NCBI GenBank assembly: GCA_036346355.1
Contig: CM070580.1
Span: 25,897,374 to 25,961,373, forward strand
DNA: 64,000 nt
Source: Rhipidocladum racemiflorum
Taxonomy: Eukaryota > Streptophyta > Magnoliopsida > Poales > Poaceae
Direction: 5' to 3'
The notes beneath the pieces are model-generated. The model saw nothing but the letters and a program-made list of their open reading frames with translations, had not been told where the DNA came from and searched no databases. Both the position numbers and the translations under genes were made by a program. Below, one piece after another: positions 45,588-58,234 of the stretch (position 1 is its first letter; the number at the start of each line of letters is the position of its first letter).

Positions 45588-45593
45588 AATAAA
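45588..45593 (+). terminator. Polyadenylation signal AATAAA of the DUF1645 gene
   Basis: AATAAA lies 57 bp after the stop codon. A TG-rich stretch follows near 45650-45720. Confidence 0.55.
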
Positions 45594-45599
45594 AACTCT

Positions 45600-46766
45600 T
45601 GCTAGTGACCGTAAATTATAATTAGTTCCATCCATTCGTTCCCTCTGTGTGCGAGTCGTCTACTTGTTTTTTCTTCGTTTTTGCGCGTGTTTTGTACTAT
45701 AATGTATAGGCAGGCAGTGTGAGTTTTCCTCCTCACTCGTTCGGAGTTGTGGGTAGTTGCCAGTGGTCACATCAACTAGAACATCGCCGTGGTGCAGTTG
45801 ATAGAATGTGGCGCGAAGCAGAATACTACTCTACTACATGACGCTATTTTTGTGTGCATGGTGGCTCAAGTATAAGCATCTACTACTACTGTTATCGGCG
45901 TTTGCATTCCGTCGTGCACCAACGTACTCCAGCTAGCTGGTAATATGCTTCACCACGGTACTCCACGTATTCCTGTGGAGTTAAATGCTTTTAATAATTC
46001 GAGGATGAGCCCTCCTTGTCCTTGGTGCTTAGATTTGCTTTTGGAAGAGCCGTACGGGCCCTGCAACCATCGTTGCACCTCCTTTACGCCGCTCTCCTCT
46101 TTTCTGAACCAGTACGAAACCAACAAAAAATCTGAACCAGTACACACGCACCACCAGTTTTAAAATCACACGATTCGTCGGGAGAAAAAAAAAAGGGAGT
46201 CACAGCTAGCCACAAGCCCACAAGCAGAGCATGCATGAATAATTATTCCATGTTAAGACTGGTTAACTTCTAAGCCCCATAGATGAGGTGTTGTTGGCAT
46301 CATCATCTTGCCATGGCGGATTGGGATGGAACTCGCAACGGATCAGCGGCAAGCATGTACTCCTCCTACACAGGGCATTGCCATGGCGTAGTAGTAGCAG
46401 TAGGCCCCTAAATAAATGGGCGTAACACACATGGGTGGAGGGGCCTCGCGCTCGCTCGCTCGCACGTGCCGTGTCGTATCGCAGGGGGTGGGGTGTCCGC
46501 GTCGTCCTCCTCCTCCCTCCCGCTGCCGCCGCATCATTGGGGGATTTCGAGATCCGGAACGCGCGTGCAGACAAAAACCCCACCCCACCTCATCTGAGCC
46601 TACTCGCTGACGTGTGGGCACGGCCGGAGGGTAGAGCTAGAGCGCTATTCTGGTCAATCGACCGTGATGTGTACGTACGTACGTGCTGCTACGTCCTTGA
46701 CACCTATCGAGATCCTAACTCTAATCATGATTACAGGAGTACGCGCTGAGTTTACGTAGTATCTTG
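45600..46766. other. 3' flank and intergenic sequence, no gene seen
   Basis: Frames of up to about 100 residues occur around 46260-46750 on both strands, but they lack domains and overlap each other. A GTACGTACGTACGTG run sits near 46675. Nothing else could be supported. Confidence 0.5.
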
Positions 46767-47015
46767 CTCCCTGCCGTAAACAATAGTTGCGATGGAGTAG
46801 ATATGGATACAGCCTCTAAAAGGCAGTTTTGATAACTAATTTATGTTATAATATATTTATAAAACCAATAAAATCGTAATATTATAAATGTAACTTTCGA
46901 GATAAATATGTACATACAATTTTTATATGTCTAATTTAAATATTTTAAAATATGTTAATAGTCAAAGTTTAACTACATCTATACTCAGAAGATACCTATT
47001 CGCAACGGGGAGGAG
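46767..47015. mobile_element. Stowaway-like MITE, degenerate
   Basis: The left end CTCCCTGCCGTAAACAATA and, inverted, the right end CTCCTCCCCGTTGCGAATA match. TA follows on the right, while TG replaces TA on the left. The internal TATTTATAAAACCAATAAAAT is shared with the Stowaway at 52298, so both belong to one family. Confidence 0.7.
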
Positions 47016-47159
47016 TACTATTTTGCAGGTAGGATGGTCCTCAGGAAAAGGTGTTCTGTTAGTACGAAACTAGTAGAGGTTAGTGGGAAATGTAAATCTT
47101 TACTATTCTAAAGCAGCACTTGGTGGCAGTGGTCCGTTCTTCCCACGTCATTAATTGTC

Positions 47160-47240
47160 ACTTAATTGCCCTGCTTAATTGCTCTACTTAATTGCCCTAC
47201 TTAATTGTTCTACTTAATTGCCTGCTTAATTGCCCTACGC
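47160..47240. repeat. About 14-bp tandem repeat CTACTTAATTGCC
   Basis: Six to seven units of the type CTACTTAATTGCC(C) follow one another, with small changes. Similar CTTAATTA-rich sequence, less regular, occurs at 57090-57175. Confidence 0.8.
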
Positions 47241-47415
47241 AAGAAATGAAGCGTTGCTTTAATTAGCCAGCTTTTGCAAGAAACGATGCGTTAAAGATAG
47301 ATGTTTGATCTTGTGAAATAAATTTTTTTATTTTTTAACCTTTATTTTTCGTTATCAATTTTGTTTTTCGTAGCAACGCACGGGCACGTAACTATCACCT
47401 ACTATTTGATGGTTG

Positions 47416-48592
47416 TAGGGATGTGATCGGATCGGATACGGTCGAATATCGTCCTATTCATATCCGTATCCGTATTTTTTATCGAATACAGAATCGAATA
47501 CGGATTATACAGGATAATATCGGTTACGAATACAGATCGAATACGGATCGGAATCAACATGGATACGAATAATATTAGTCGGATTTTTAAAATCCAATTT
47601 CAGTTTTTTCCAAAATCGGTCCAAATTTAAATTCAAAATTCCAAAAGAAATATATTTGTATGTCTTTTTTTTTCCTTTCTATCCCTAGATTGTCATACAT
47701 GTGACTCTGTGAGTAACAATGTACCCCATTGCAATAATTGAACCAAATGATTTGCAGCTGGCATATGCTGCTGAATCCTAAGTAGCCCTCCTGAAACGTC
47801 ACTTGCTAATTTCTGTACCACCTTTACCCAAATATCTCCAAATTAGCATCTAGCACACATGAACACATTATGGCCATGTTTGGATCTCTGGACTAATTGT
47901 TAGCTGGCTAAAAATTAGTCCTAGTCTATCCAAACAGGAAGACTAATAAGTGGGCTAATTTTTAGCCAACCCCTCAACTAACAATTAGTCCATTAGCTGG
48001 TGGAGAGGAGCTAATTTGGGCTAATAGTAGGTAACACGTTGAAAAAAGTCTGAAATACCCTCGCGCTGGCCTTATCCTCACTTCCTCACCCGCAAGGCCC
48101 ACTCCCCAAATTGCTATGAGGGGCAAACATGACTTTTTTAAGAAATTAGCCCACCCATTAGCCATGTATCCAAACAGCCCTAGACTAATTTTAGATGGAC
48201 TAATTATTAGCTGGCTAACAATTAGCTCTAGCCATTAGTCAGCTAACAATTAGTTTTAGCCCATCCAAACATGGCCTATATCTTGTCATCCAATGCAAAC
48301 CCCAGTCTCTGAAACAATGAAACATGTTAAATTGTTAATATGTTATTCTGAAACGTGTTATTCGGATAATATCCGTATGTCATATTCGGATATTATCCGA
48401 ACAAAAACTCGGATATTCCGTATCCATCGGATAATCAGTGTTCTATATCCGTATCCGTATCCATGTAAATTATCTGTATCCATATCCTTATCCGAGAAAT
48501 CAACTCGATATCTGTGAAACTATCCAAATCACCATCCAAATCAATTCGGTCGGTCGGTCGGTCGGAAAATATCCGTACCAGTTCCATCCCTA
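47416..48592. mobile_element. Ds-like nonautonomous hAT element, TSD GATGGTTG
   Basis: It starts TAGGGATGTGATCGG and ends CCATCCCTA, giving the TAGGGATG inverted ends of the Ac/Ds group. A perfect 8-bp duplication, GATGGTTG, flanks it (47408-47415 and 48593-48600). The subterminal regions are dense in CGGATA / ATCCGTATCC repeats, the likely transposase-binding sites. There is no transposase, and a MITE is nested inside. Confidence 0.92.
47872..48276. mobile_element. MITE nested in the Ds-like element
   Basis: The 405-bp element has GGCCATGTTTGGAT at the left and ATCCAAACATGGCC at the right. TAT is on both sides (47869-47871 and 48277-48279). Inner inverted copies of CTAATTGTTAGCTGGCTAA extend the fold-back. 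The 3-bp duplication suggests PIF/Harbinger, although TAT is not the usual TWA. Confidence 0.8.
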
Positions 48593-48600
48593 GATGGTTG

Positions 48601-50436
48601 TAGTTTTACGAAAGGGAGGGCAGTTTGGTCTTTTTGAGTTGAGCCCTTCTGCAACTCAGAATGAGCTTTCACCAGGGGCGACGTCTATGAGTCGTTCTGC
48701 TTCTGCAGATATTTATCAAGCCAAGCGGCCGATTTGACCTCAAATGCAGAGTTCTGTATTTGTTCCGCCCCTTTGAAAATCGAGGAACCAAACGCTCTTT
48801 GTGAAAGTTTGGATGGTGTTGGCGTTAAAAACTCGACGATAAGTTAATCGTAACTAACATATGCGAACGTCAGGTTTAATTTTAGGGTGCGAGCGTACCC
48901 GCCGATTTGATCCTATAATCAGCAAGATGCAAGTGTCAGATAACATACTGTAAAGCCGATTTAAGATATGGTTAGCAATTGAACTCTATCGGCCTGTGCA
49001 AACCAATGTATTTAATTATGTTATCAGATAGATCTAATCAACCAGATGAGTTGATTAAATAGATGTAGAGATTGCCTATCGTCCTCTTTTATAGCCTACT
49101 CTTCCCAATCTCTTCATTCACCTGTATCAGCCTGGATCTTTTCTTACCATATCAAACACGATCGTTATCTCATCAATCTCTTGCTTTGCTTGTATCAGAC
49201 TCGATCTCTTCTTACCGTATTAAACTAGATTGTTTCCTTCTCAATCTCTTGCATTGCCTGTATCAGACTTGTTCTCTTTCGGCAAGTCCCATACTGAGTC
49301 ATACTCTACCGAATACGTATCGGCCAATAACTCCAGCTTATCGAAAATATCACATACTAAATTTAGACGTCAACATATATATATGAGCGGGTCATTACCC
49401 CCGTCAAGAAGCTATCCAGAAGATGCGCTTTTAGATGTAAAACATAGGCACGTTTCCATTCAATGTACATAGCAGCCTTTAACAGTGAGCCTTTGTCCAT
49501 GATACAAGAACGCGCCACCCGGGTAGGGTAGGGTAGCCGTAGTACCAACACCGAACTAAGCCTTGCCGATGAGTACGTTCGCCGTGTGATCAACGCCAGC
49601 GGACAAAATTCCATCATGGCGCGGCACAGTCGCGCGCGCGCGGCCGGTGAGCGATCCAACTCGTCCAGCTGCGGACTGCCCTAATAATTCTCGCTTACCA
49701 CGAACAAACACGTCTTAGCGGCACAAAGCTACGTACCCCGGTCGCTGGTACATCAGCACATCATCGTCCATCATTCGTAACCAATGCATGCATGCATGCA
49801 TGCACACTCCAACTCAGGTTTTAAGGTAAAAAAGGTGGCCGTGGATCGATCGGAGGCATGCTGGTAGCTCATGTGACCGCATGTGATCGATCGTCACTTC
49901 TCCGCAAGCTGACAAGCGCGTCGTGAGCGCTGCTGTATCTCAGCTGCTGCCGCTGCATCGGGAAGTCTTCGCTTTTCTAGCTCTCTGCATTTTTTTTTTC
50001 TCTTCTAAATCTAGCTTCTCTACTTGTAAATTAGATTCTCTCTTGTTACGAAAGGAGCGGCAGATGATATCTGTTTCATAAGTCATTTGGCGAGTTCAGA
50101 AGCTAATTGGCGCGGCGACAAGGCGGGCGCGAGAGCAGACGCTACCCCGCCTCGGGGAGTGCGCAGTAGCTACTGCTGCTGTCGGTTGAGTTCTCATGGC
50201 TCTAACCACTTTCTACGGTGCAAGAGTGTGGCAGATAACATAAACCACCTGTTAAATTTTTTGTTTTAAAAAATAGGTTATTTTTGTAAGATTAATCAAT
50301 GGATGTCAGTTTTGGAAGAAAAAAATTGACGAAAGCATTGGTGCGGGCTCCCGTACACACACGCACAATTATTTGGCCATTGGATACAAATAGTGATTGC
50401 GTACATATAGGCTAAGCTAGTTCTATGCGTATCGGT
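48601..50436. other. Intergenic sequence with a 68-bp tandem repeat, no gene seen
   Basis: No domain-bearing frame was recognised. A (GCAT)n run lies near 49788-49803. The section at 50080-50200 is GC-rich but without a recognised product. Confidence 0.5.
49106..49282. repeat. 68-bp tandem repeat, about 2.6 units
   Basis: CAATCTCTT starts at 49106, 49174 and 49242. Each is followed by a CTGTATCAG-type block and a CTTACC(A/G)TAT block. Divergence between units is moderate. Confidence 0.85.
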
Positions 50437-51354
50437 CAAGGATCAAAATCCTGATGAAATTTATGAAATCTCAAATTTTATATCGCTGAGTTTCATAATC
50501 CCAGCGAAATTAAAATAATTTGAAAAAAAATTAAAGTGTTATAATAACCTAAAATCTCGGCGTGATTTCATAAATTTAACCAAAATTACTATTTTTTCAT
50601 CGAAATTTGATCGGATTTTGACCTATTAGATTATTCACGTCGTTTTTCATGTGGGACAGTCGGTAGATCATCCAATTAGTATATGCACATTAATTCTCGC
50701 AGTCATAAATTAAGTACCTCGGTTGTCAGAATTTTTAAAAATTTCTCAAGCTTGATGATTATCTGAAAATTTTATGGGAGCATTAGTGATGCATCATTAC
50801 CATCTACAAAAATTTTCCAACATAGTTTGACCTATTTTTCATTCAGTTGAAATTTATTGGTGCGACTTCAATAGCACTGTCCAAATTTTTGAAAATTCCT
50901 CAAGCTTGATCATCATGTAATTTTTTTTTGAGAATATTATGAATGTGTCAGGACCATCGAATTTTTTTCTTCAAAAGATGTTAACGTGGTTTGCACCATT
51001 TTTCATTCGATTGAAATTTGTCGATTAGTCTTTTTATCAAGACAGTAGCATTGTTTGAATTTTTTAAAATTCCTTATGCTTGATCATCATCTGAAATTTT
51101 TACAAAATATTAGTGATGTGTCAGGACTATCCATAAAAAATTTCAAAATGTTTTGATAATTTTTGGACCAAATTTCGTTTGGTTAAAAATCACCAAAATC
51201 TCGGCAAATCTCGGGGAGATCTCGGAAATCTCTATAAAAAAGAACTGGGTTTGAATTTTTCTTTTTGAATTTCGTTCGAAATAACGAGATATCGGTGAAA
51301 TTTTGAATTTCGAATGGTAACAAGATGTTAACCGAAAAAAAAATTTAAAACCTT
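50437..51354. mobile_element. AGATCTCGG-rich unclassified element, third copy
   Basis: It begins CAAGGATCAAAATCC and ends, inverted, AAAGGTTTTAAATTT. Several diverged copies of the block CTTGATCATCATCTG then TGTGTCAGGACCATC lie inside, and the GAGATCTCGG palindrome lies near 51215. It matches the ends and content of the nested pair at 11404-14505. There is no coding capacity. Confidence 0.5.
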
Positions 51355-52297
51355 TATCCCGAGCTAGATCGATCAATCGCAAAATAATTACAAAAGGAGA
51401 CATGAACGAATATAACAAGTCTAACGGGAAGAAAAGGCTGAAGCAGTTAGACCCCATTTGGGAACTTGGAAGAGTTAAAACTTGAGCCTTGATATTTCTT
51501 TCCTGCACGCTTCAGCCACTACAACTGCTGTCTAGCAAGACGGAGAGCCTAGAAGAGAATGTACTGGGGGTAAACGATTTGACAGGCGATGGGCATGATT
51601 GGTACGCGGAGTAGGGTTTTCTGGGCAGCCAGGGCCCAGGATCGATCGAACGCGGCGACGTCTGATTCCGACAGACGTTTTTATTAGAAGCTGGGGAAGC
51701 TAGCAAGCCACATGTATGATGCATCTCTCCTGCGGATGGACGGATCGATCCATTACCGGTCGTACTGGCGACGCTACAGTGCCGGACACCGACCGGGTAA
51801 CGAACGCCACAACAATATTGTTCTCGTCACGCACAGTGCGCGTGATGGAAGCTGAGAGAGGCCGCTCGGCGCACGGACTGGCGATCTGCAGTGGCCGAGC
51901 GAGACCCGACGGAATGGACGAACGCGTTCGGCCAGAGCCGGCCCTAGTCCTGAGATGCCCATCTGACGCGCGACACCTTGTTGTGTTCTCGATGCGACTG
52001 TTACTAACTCGCTGAATTGCCGTGCTTGGGTCATTAGTTAGGCTGTTTCTTCTCTTGATAAAATTAGTTTCTGTGTTGGTCGCTTGCCTCACCACGGACG
52101 TCTGATCACGAGCGACGTGGCCGCAGGGTCACCGTTTCCTCGTGCGTGGGCTGCCGGGCCGAGGTCAATTCTTAGCCGAGGTGAGAGGCGCGGATCGAGA
52201 TGCCGACGCTAGAGGCGAAAATAATTTATTGCCACGGCATGCCAGGTGGAGTAGCATCTATCATAAAAACTACTACTAAATATTTATCAAATATATA
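51355..52297. other. Intergenic sequence, no gene seen
   Basis: A GC-rich section at 51700-52020 has overlapping frames on both strands of about 100-130 residues without domains. No exon structure was convincing. Confidence 0.45.
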
Positions 52298-52556
52298 CTC
52301 CCTCCAGTTTGATAATATCTGTCGTTTCGGATATTGACACGGTCTTCAAAACACAACTTTGATCGCTAATTTTTATTATAATATATTTATAAAACCCAAT
52401 AAAATTATAGTATTATGAAAGTACTTCTCGAGACAAATCCACACATATAATTTTTATGTATCCAATTTAAATATTTAAAAATATATCGATGTCAAAGTTT
52501 CGGAAGTTTGACCATCACTATGTTCAAAATGACAGCTATTACCAAACTGGAGAGAG
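52298..52556. mobile_element. Stowaway MITE, TA target duplication
   Basis: The 259-bp element starts CTCCCTCCAGTTTGATAAT and ends with the inverted ATTACCAAACTGGAGAGAG. TA lies on both sides (52296-52297 and 52557-52558). This is the standard Tc1/mariner-derived MITE pattern of grasses. Confidence 0.92.
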
Positions 52557-52558
52557 TA

Positions 52559-53569
52559 ACGTATATCTTTATTCAAAAAATGCTATGGATATTACAAATC
52601 ACCCGGTACCGTAGAATTTCCTTCCAGCTAGCTGCGTGCGTGAAAAATTAAAACACGCGAGAGTTTGGGTCGTCCTTCCCTGCATGTAGCATGCGAGTTA
52701 GACTGCCTAGGTTGATCGAAGCGTTATTACAGAGCCATTCTGTTCCTGTGATCCAATCCGATAAGTGTAAGAAATACGGTAGATCCTCTTATCCCGATCT
52801 GAAGGAAAAGATTTGACAGGAACAACTTCTCTGGACTATCTACACGGTAGCAACCTACCACTGCCTTTTACCAGCGACACGAAACCTTGTGATGCTACTA
52901 CTAGCAATCACTACTCCCTGTCCGGCCGGTCACTGCATGCGGCTTACACGCAGTTAATGCCCGTGTCCAACACGAATGCATGCTAGCTCTCGCCCTGCCA
53001 TAGCTTGTTGTCGGCCGCATTCTTTCTTTACTGAATCCAAGGAGAGATCCGAGACCAAACTTGAACAGTGCAACTCAAACGTCCGGTTCGTGTTCAGTTT
53101 TACAGCTGATGCAAATCGTGCAAACTGTGCGAAGATGTTCGCTATGCAGAAGAGCTCCCACAGCAACCGTGATGCATGCAACCTACCGATCGATCTCCAC
53201 TACCCTTGCACGCCATATGCAGCTCTAGCTCTACTCTATGAAACAAGCACTACCATTTGCATGCACAAGATCACACACACCTACTTACAACCAGGGGCGG
53301 ATACAGGCCCCGGGCTGCCCGTGCTGCAGCCCGGGGCCTAGTACCGAAAGCCCATTAAATTTTTTTAAAATACTATTGAAAAATAATTAAAATCAGAGAT
53401 TTAATTTAAGATCGGTTAATTAGTGCGCTGATTTGGTGGCTCACTGCTTACAACGAACTAAACGCTACCAAAAATTTGTACACGTGAACACCTGCTTGTC
53501 TGTGGCTGCTCGCCCTTGCCGTTGGCTTGATCAGTTCTTTCCCCCGATTTTTGAGAAGAATTGGCGTGA
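52559..53569. other. 3' flank of the MYB gene; hAT-like end near 53293
   Basis: The MYB 3' UTR should lie at the right of this stretch. CAGGGGCGGATACAGG at 53293 resembles a plant hAT terminus and is followed by GCCCGGGGCC and AT-rich sequence. The opposite end was not found. No other feature could be supported. Confidence 0.35.
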
Positions 53570-56500
53570 TCAGTTGATCGTGTTCTCGCATGAGTCCGAC
53601 AGAAGCCAGCTCGAGAACGACTCGAGCTCGTCCGAGCTGCTGCCCATCATCGCCTGAGGCTGGCCGACCTGGAGCAGAGCACTCTGGGCCGGCTCGCCCC
53701 ATAGATGGGCCGCGAAGCCCTCCCAGTCCATGTCCAGGAGATCGTCTACCGGGGCCTGATTCACCGTCTCCAGGCAAGTCAGCCCACAACCTGGGCCAAC
53801 TCCGCCGGATAGCAAGGCCTCCATCTCGCTGTCCGCCCAGAGCCCAACCTGATCCATCTCGCTGTCCGCCTCCCAGAGCCCAACATGATCTTCCAGGTCG
53901 AGGACCATGGGCCCAGTGGCGTCCTCGCTGTAGGGCCCATTAGGAGTGTGGCTAACGCTGGTGCTGTTGTTGTTGGCCTGGCTCTTCTCCGGGTCTACCG
54001 CCGCGCTCCGGGTCTCGTCGCTGGGCGGCGGGCTCGACGCTGCTGACGCGGCGGCAGCCGGGCCGGGGGCGTCGTTCTCGTTCGCCTTAGTGGTGGACTC
54101 AGAAACCGGTTTCTTCTTGTTGCTGCTCTTTGGCGACTGACCGGCGGTCCGGCCGCCGCGCCGCTTCTCCGCGGCGGACAGTTTGTTGATGTCGATGGTT
54201 ACGGTGGTGTCGGGTGCGGCGGTGTACAACCTCCGGAAGGTGTGGATCTGCCGGCTGAGGTGCGAGTTCCAGTAGTTCTTGATCTCGTTGTCCGTCCGCC
54301 CCGGCAGGTGGTTTGCGATCAATGACCACCTGTCAGTTGAACAAATGGCATATTCGTCAGCTGCTTCTGCCGGAGATATTTACATGCCACGGCGAAAAGG
54401 AAAAGGGAAAATTTAACATGCGAAGGTAAGTAACATTTCAATGGCCAGGTTCTTTTCTCTACTTAACTTTGCTAACTACTGCATTTGACACAAGCTGCTG
54501 CTGTGCGGTAATCATGTATGGGGCTACGCATATTATTGGCGAGCGGGTCGTAAGCGGAGAAAGCCACAGAAAGCTCAGTGCACAGTAAAGAGAGGACGCT
54601 GCTAGAGCCCGGGACCCCAGGGTCTACTTCGCACTCAAAACCCGTATTGTCAACCTAAAGGTGGAAAATCATCAATACATGTGGGCCCTCTATTTAACCA
54701 GCAGGGCCCACGGACAGGGACTGGTGAGCCAGATGTGCACTTAACGACCCATTAAAGGGTTGCTTTCGCCGTGCCATGGTCTGTGACTGTGAGAGAGGCG
54801 CCATGAAAAATCCCAGAAAACCTCACGGGAAGAACGTGAGAACGTACGTGAACTGGAGTACTGAGCTGTAGCTCGGTTCGAATACCGATTCGACCTGGTG
54901 CTCATCAATTAGACACGAACAGAAACGCATGTGTGTATTAAGTGGGACAATGTGTACTCGCACACCGATAGAAGAACGTAAATCCTCCGGTTAATTCTCT
55001 AGTGTATGTAAAAGACGCTCGCTCGCACACGAGTTTGTATGTGTGCTGCCTAGCTAGGTTGTGCGTGTCCGCATTTTACCCTCAGAAAAAGGAGGAGGAT
55101 GTGACCTGTCTGCATACCTACGGGTCATTTGTCAGAAGTTAAGGGTGAAAGCCCAATTGTCGTTTCTTGTTTTGCTTGCCATGATGAACGACGAGGAAGT
55201 TTTTTGTTTTTTTGGCGATTAGGAGGAGGAGGCTAATTAATTAAGCTGTACCCATGGCTAGGTTGATGGACGGCATAACTCCAGCACTACTGTTTGCATA
55301 CAGGATACTGTCACGGTGTTGTTGCAGCATGGTACTGTTCTACTACTATAGTATAGATATAGATTTGTTGGTTGCAGGATGGACGACCGTTCAACAAAAG
55401 TGTGAAGGATAGCCGATGTTTCGAATTACCACTGTGGTAGTATATTGCTCATTTTTTTTTTAATCAGTTTCAAATTTTAAATAAATTAGTTGGTACGTGC
55501 ATGCAACTTAACAACAGTATTTTTCGATTACCATCGTGCACCTGGCAGTTCTCACCGGTGGAACAGCCGATTAATAGTCACGCCTAGCTATTGGCCGGGT
55601 GGATCGATGAATTAATCCTCTCTTGCTAATTGGTTCAGGTGTTGAATACAGCCTGCTATTTGGAGCTTCTTCACAGCGAGAAAATTAATTGGGCAGTGGA
55701 GGCTTAGTACAAACTGATCAGATAACATGCATGGTTTTTATCTGGCAATTAAATTAAGGTACGTAGTTTCAGCGGAGCAACCTGGAAGCTCCGGATGGCA
55801 TATATGCGCGTTGTTTGGATTAAATGACAGATTATATATATGCGCATGCATCCCTTAATTGCCAAGAGAAACGTCTAGCTAGCTAGCTACCCGTCGTTTT
55901 TCTTTGGTTCGACTTTGAACACGAGAAAGCATCTAAACCAAGCATCTCCTCGTGTTGCCTTTCTTTAGGTAAAAGAGTTTTGTGTTTGGAAATTGAACGA
56001 CTATTGGGAATTAGACCGGCCAAACGATGTTACGGTAAACTATACTCTCTTTTTGTATTGTAGTTGTATTACAATTCTACTTGCCTTTTTAATTTTATTA
56101 TTTCTTTGAAATATGTAATTGGTTCTAGCTAGACAGTATGTATGATCTAGTGGTGCCTTGTGTAGTCGGTCTAGACAGTGCCTACGACTTAAGAGTGTGT
56201 TTCTTTGTGATTTTTTGTGCATCGGACCAGGATCCCACGGCAGGAAGAGAATATAATGGTGTAGCGCTCTCTCGGAGTTCTTTTACACTTAAGCTCATAT
56301 CATATACGTGCGGCACTGAACACACAAAATATACTTAACTACGAGCAGGGGCGGTACTAGGGATGTTAGGTATGCCTTGATACTTCTAAAAAATTTAGAA
56401 GTACTATGAGATCACCTACTAGATTAAATTTATTGATCGAATTGGTTTTGATTTTATTAATTTATGATTTTGTAAAACCTTACAACTATTTGAATTGTAT

Positions 56501-58234
56501 TTTTTTGTAAGTTTTAAATATATATATTAAATTTATGATATTACATAATTATTGTAGATACTATAAAGTTATACTTATAAAATATACGATCTCAAAAAAA
56601 ATTCTAGCACCACCGTGCATGCCATGCATGACGCGCATGTAGCCTAGATGGTTACGTGCACTAATTCTAAAATAGTACTTCTAGGTGCAGCCGCGCCGTG
56701 ACCTTCAGCCATCCTTTTGAGTGCAACTAGTGACAACGACAAAGGTTATGACCGGCAAAATTAAATGCACTACTCTCTAGAGTGAAGACCCATATAGTCG
56801 TGACTCGTGAGACAGACTCGAAATAAAATACATGCCTACGTTATTTTCAGCCATGCGTTAATCTTGCTCAGTACATTTTATACTCCAGTGTAATACTAGA
56901 GTCCATCTTTTTTGTAGTGCTCTGATAAACTTTTTTACAAATATGATGTAACATAATTATAAAAATAGTTTTTTTTCCGATCATAAAAACACTAATAGAT
57001 GATACGTGTCATCTATTATGCTATAGAGCCAAGCAAGTTTCCATGGCTGCTGCATTGCTCCACAATAATCTAACATTAATTATTTAATTTTAATTAAGTA
57101 ATAACTTAAATTAATTATCTACTTGGTTAATCACTTAATTATTGACTTTGCTTAATTAAATTCCTTAATTAATGCTACCGTCATCCTGCGGTACGTCGTG
57201 CCGCCTCACAACGTGACAGGTGACACATGTCATCTGTCGATGCTTTGCTATTTTTACAATTAGGTTTCGAAGAAGATTATTTTTTCAAAAAAAAAAATGT
57301 TTTTCTGAGGAATAAAAAGGGACGACTCGGTGGTACCATGAACGTAATGTCAACCCAAACCCTCGCCAAAAAAAACACTCAACTGAAACGTCGAGCCGAT
57401 TTAAACTGCGTGACAGACAATTTTTTGCACGATCGAGATTTCATGGGAGCCCTTGACACTATGGCCGATTTCATGGGAGCCCTTGACACTATGGCCTTGG
57501 GAGGCCCTGGTGTCTCAGTGTGCACGTGAATCCATGTTTCTGTGCTGCGTGTGCTGTCAGAGACTCGAGATACTTTTGTGAGCTCTCTCGGACTCACGTA
57601 CGTGGCAGTGATTCCTACGAACCTTTTTATAAGCGGACGCGCATTCTTTAGTTGTCGTTTTACAGAAAAGTGAGTAAAAACTTTGGAGTATTTCTGGTAC
57701 CATCACTATTCACTACAGACTACAGGTGGAGCCTTACCTGTTCCCAAGGGTGGCATGGAGCTTGATGATGACGTCGTCCTCCTCCTTGGAGATGTTCCCC
57801 CGCTTCACCCCGGCCCTGAGGTAGTTGATCCACCGCAGCCGGCAGCTCTTGCCACACCTCAGCAGCCCTATGTACGTAAGAACGGCACAACGTACGGAAG
57901 CCTAGTTAGTCCGGTGAAGTTTCAGCTAGATGGAAAGCCAGCGAGGAAACAAACAAATTAAAAGAGTTAAGATCCTCCTTTGAAATCAATAGCTACAGTG
58001 CACGCGTACACGTACTGACGTACATGCACTTGCACATATACATACGGATACACACGCTAGGTGGTACGGACTACGGAATGTGCCGTACTATATGTGTATA
58101 CCTGCATTCTTGGGCAGCGACCGCCATGCGCCCTCGCCGTGCCGGGCAATGTAGCTGGCGAGCATCTCGTCCTCCTCCGCGGTCCACCTGCCCCGCTTCA
58201 GCCCCACCTTCTCGCAGCACGGCGCCCTCCCCAT
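53570..58234 (-). CDS. R2R3-MYB transcription factor, P1/Y1-like (flavonoid regulator), three exons
   Basis: Exons are 58102-58234 (133 bp), 57738-57867 (130 bp) and 53570-54329 (760 bp). All splice sites are GT-AG and the product has 340 residues. R2 tryptophans lie at 17, 37 and 57; R3 has I70, W89 and W108. The start 'MGRAPCCEKVGLKRGRW' and the 'HLSRQIHTFRR' end of R3 are typical. 'EKRRGGRT' (142-149) and 'SWLLSD' (328-333) fit the flavonol/P1 subgroup 7 motifs. In R3 the bHLH-contact signature is imperfect (V for L), as expected for P1-type MYBs that act without a bHLH partner. Maize P1 and sorghum Y1 switch on CHS, CHI, DFR or FNR for phlobaphenes and 3-deoxyflavonoids; that role is inferred here. 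A 3.4-kb intron 2 is also like P1. 'GLW(E)ADSEM' is duplicated in tandem in the acidic region. Confidence 0.9.
56346..56624. mobile_element. Possible small hAT MITE in MYB intron 2
   Basis: The left end CAGGGGCGGTACTAGG and, inverted, the right end CACGGTGGTGCTAGAATT are similar over about 14 bases. An 8-bp target duplication was not found, so the call rests on the ends alone. Confidence 0.45.
57437..57496. repeat. 30-bp perfect tandem duplication in MYB intron 2
   Basis: GATTTCATGGGAGCCCTTGA plus ten further bases occurs twice with no mismatch, at 57437 and 57467. It is recent or conserved. No function is evident. Confidence 0.95.

Noticed and set aside
51700..52095. Overlapping open frames of 99-131 residues on both strands
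   Set aside because: Several frames are open at once in a GC-rich patch, which argues for composition rather than coding.
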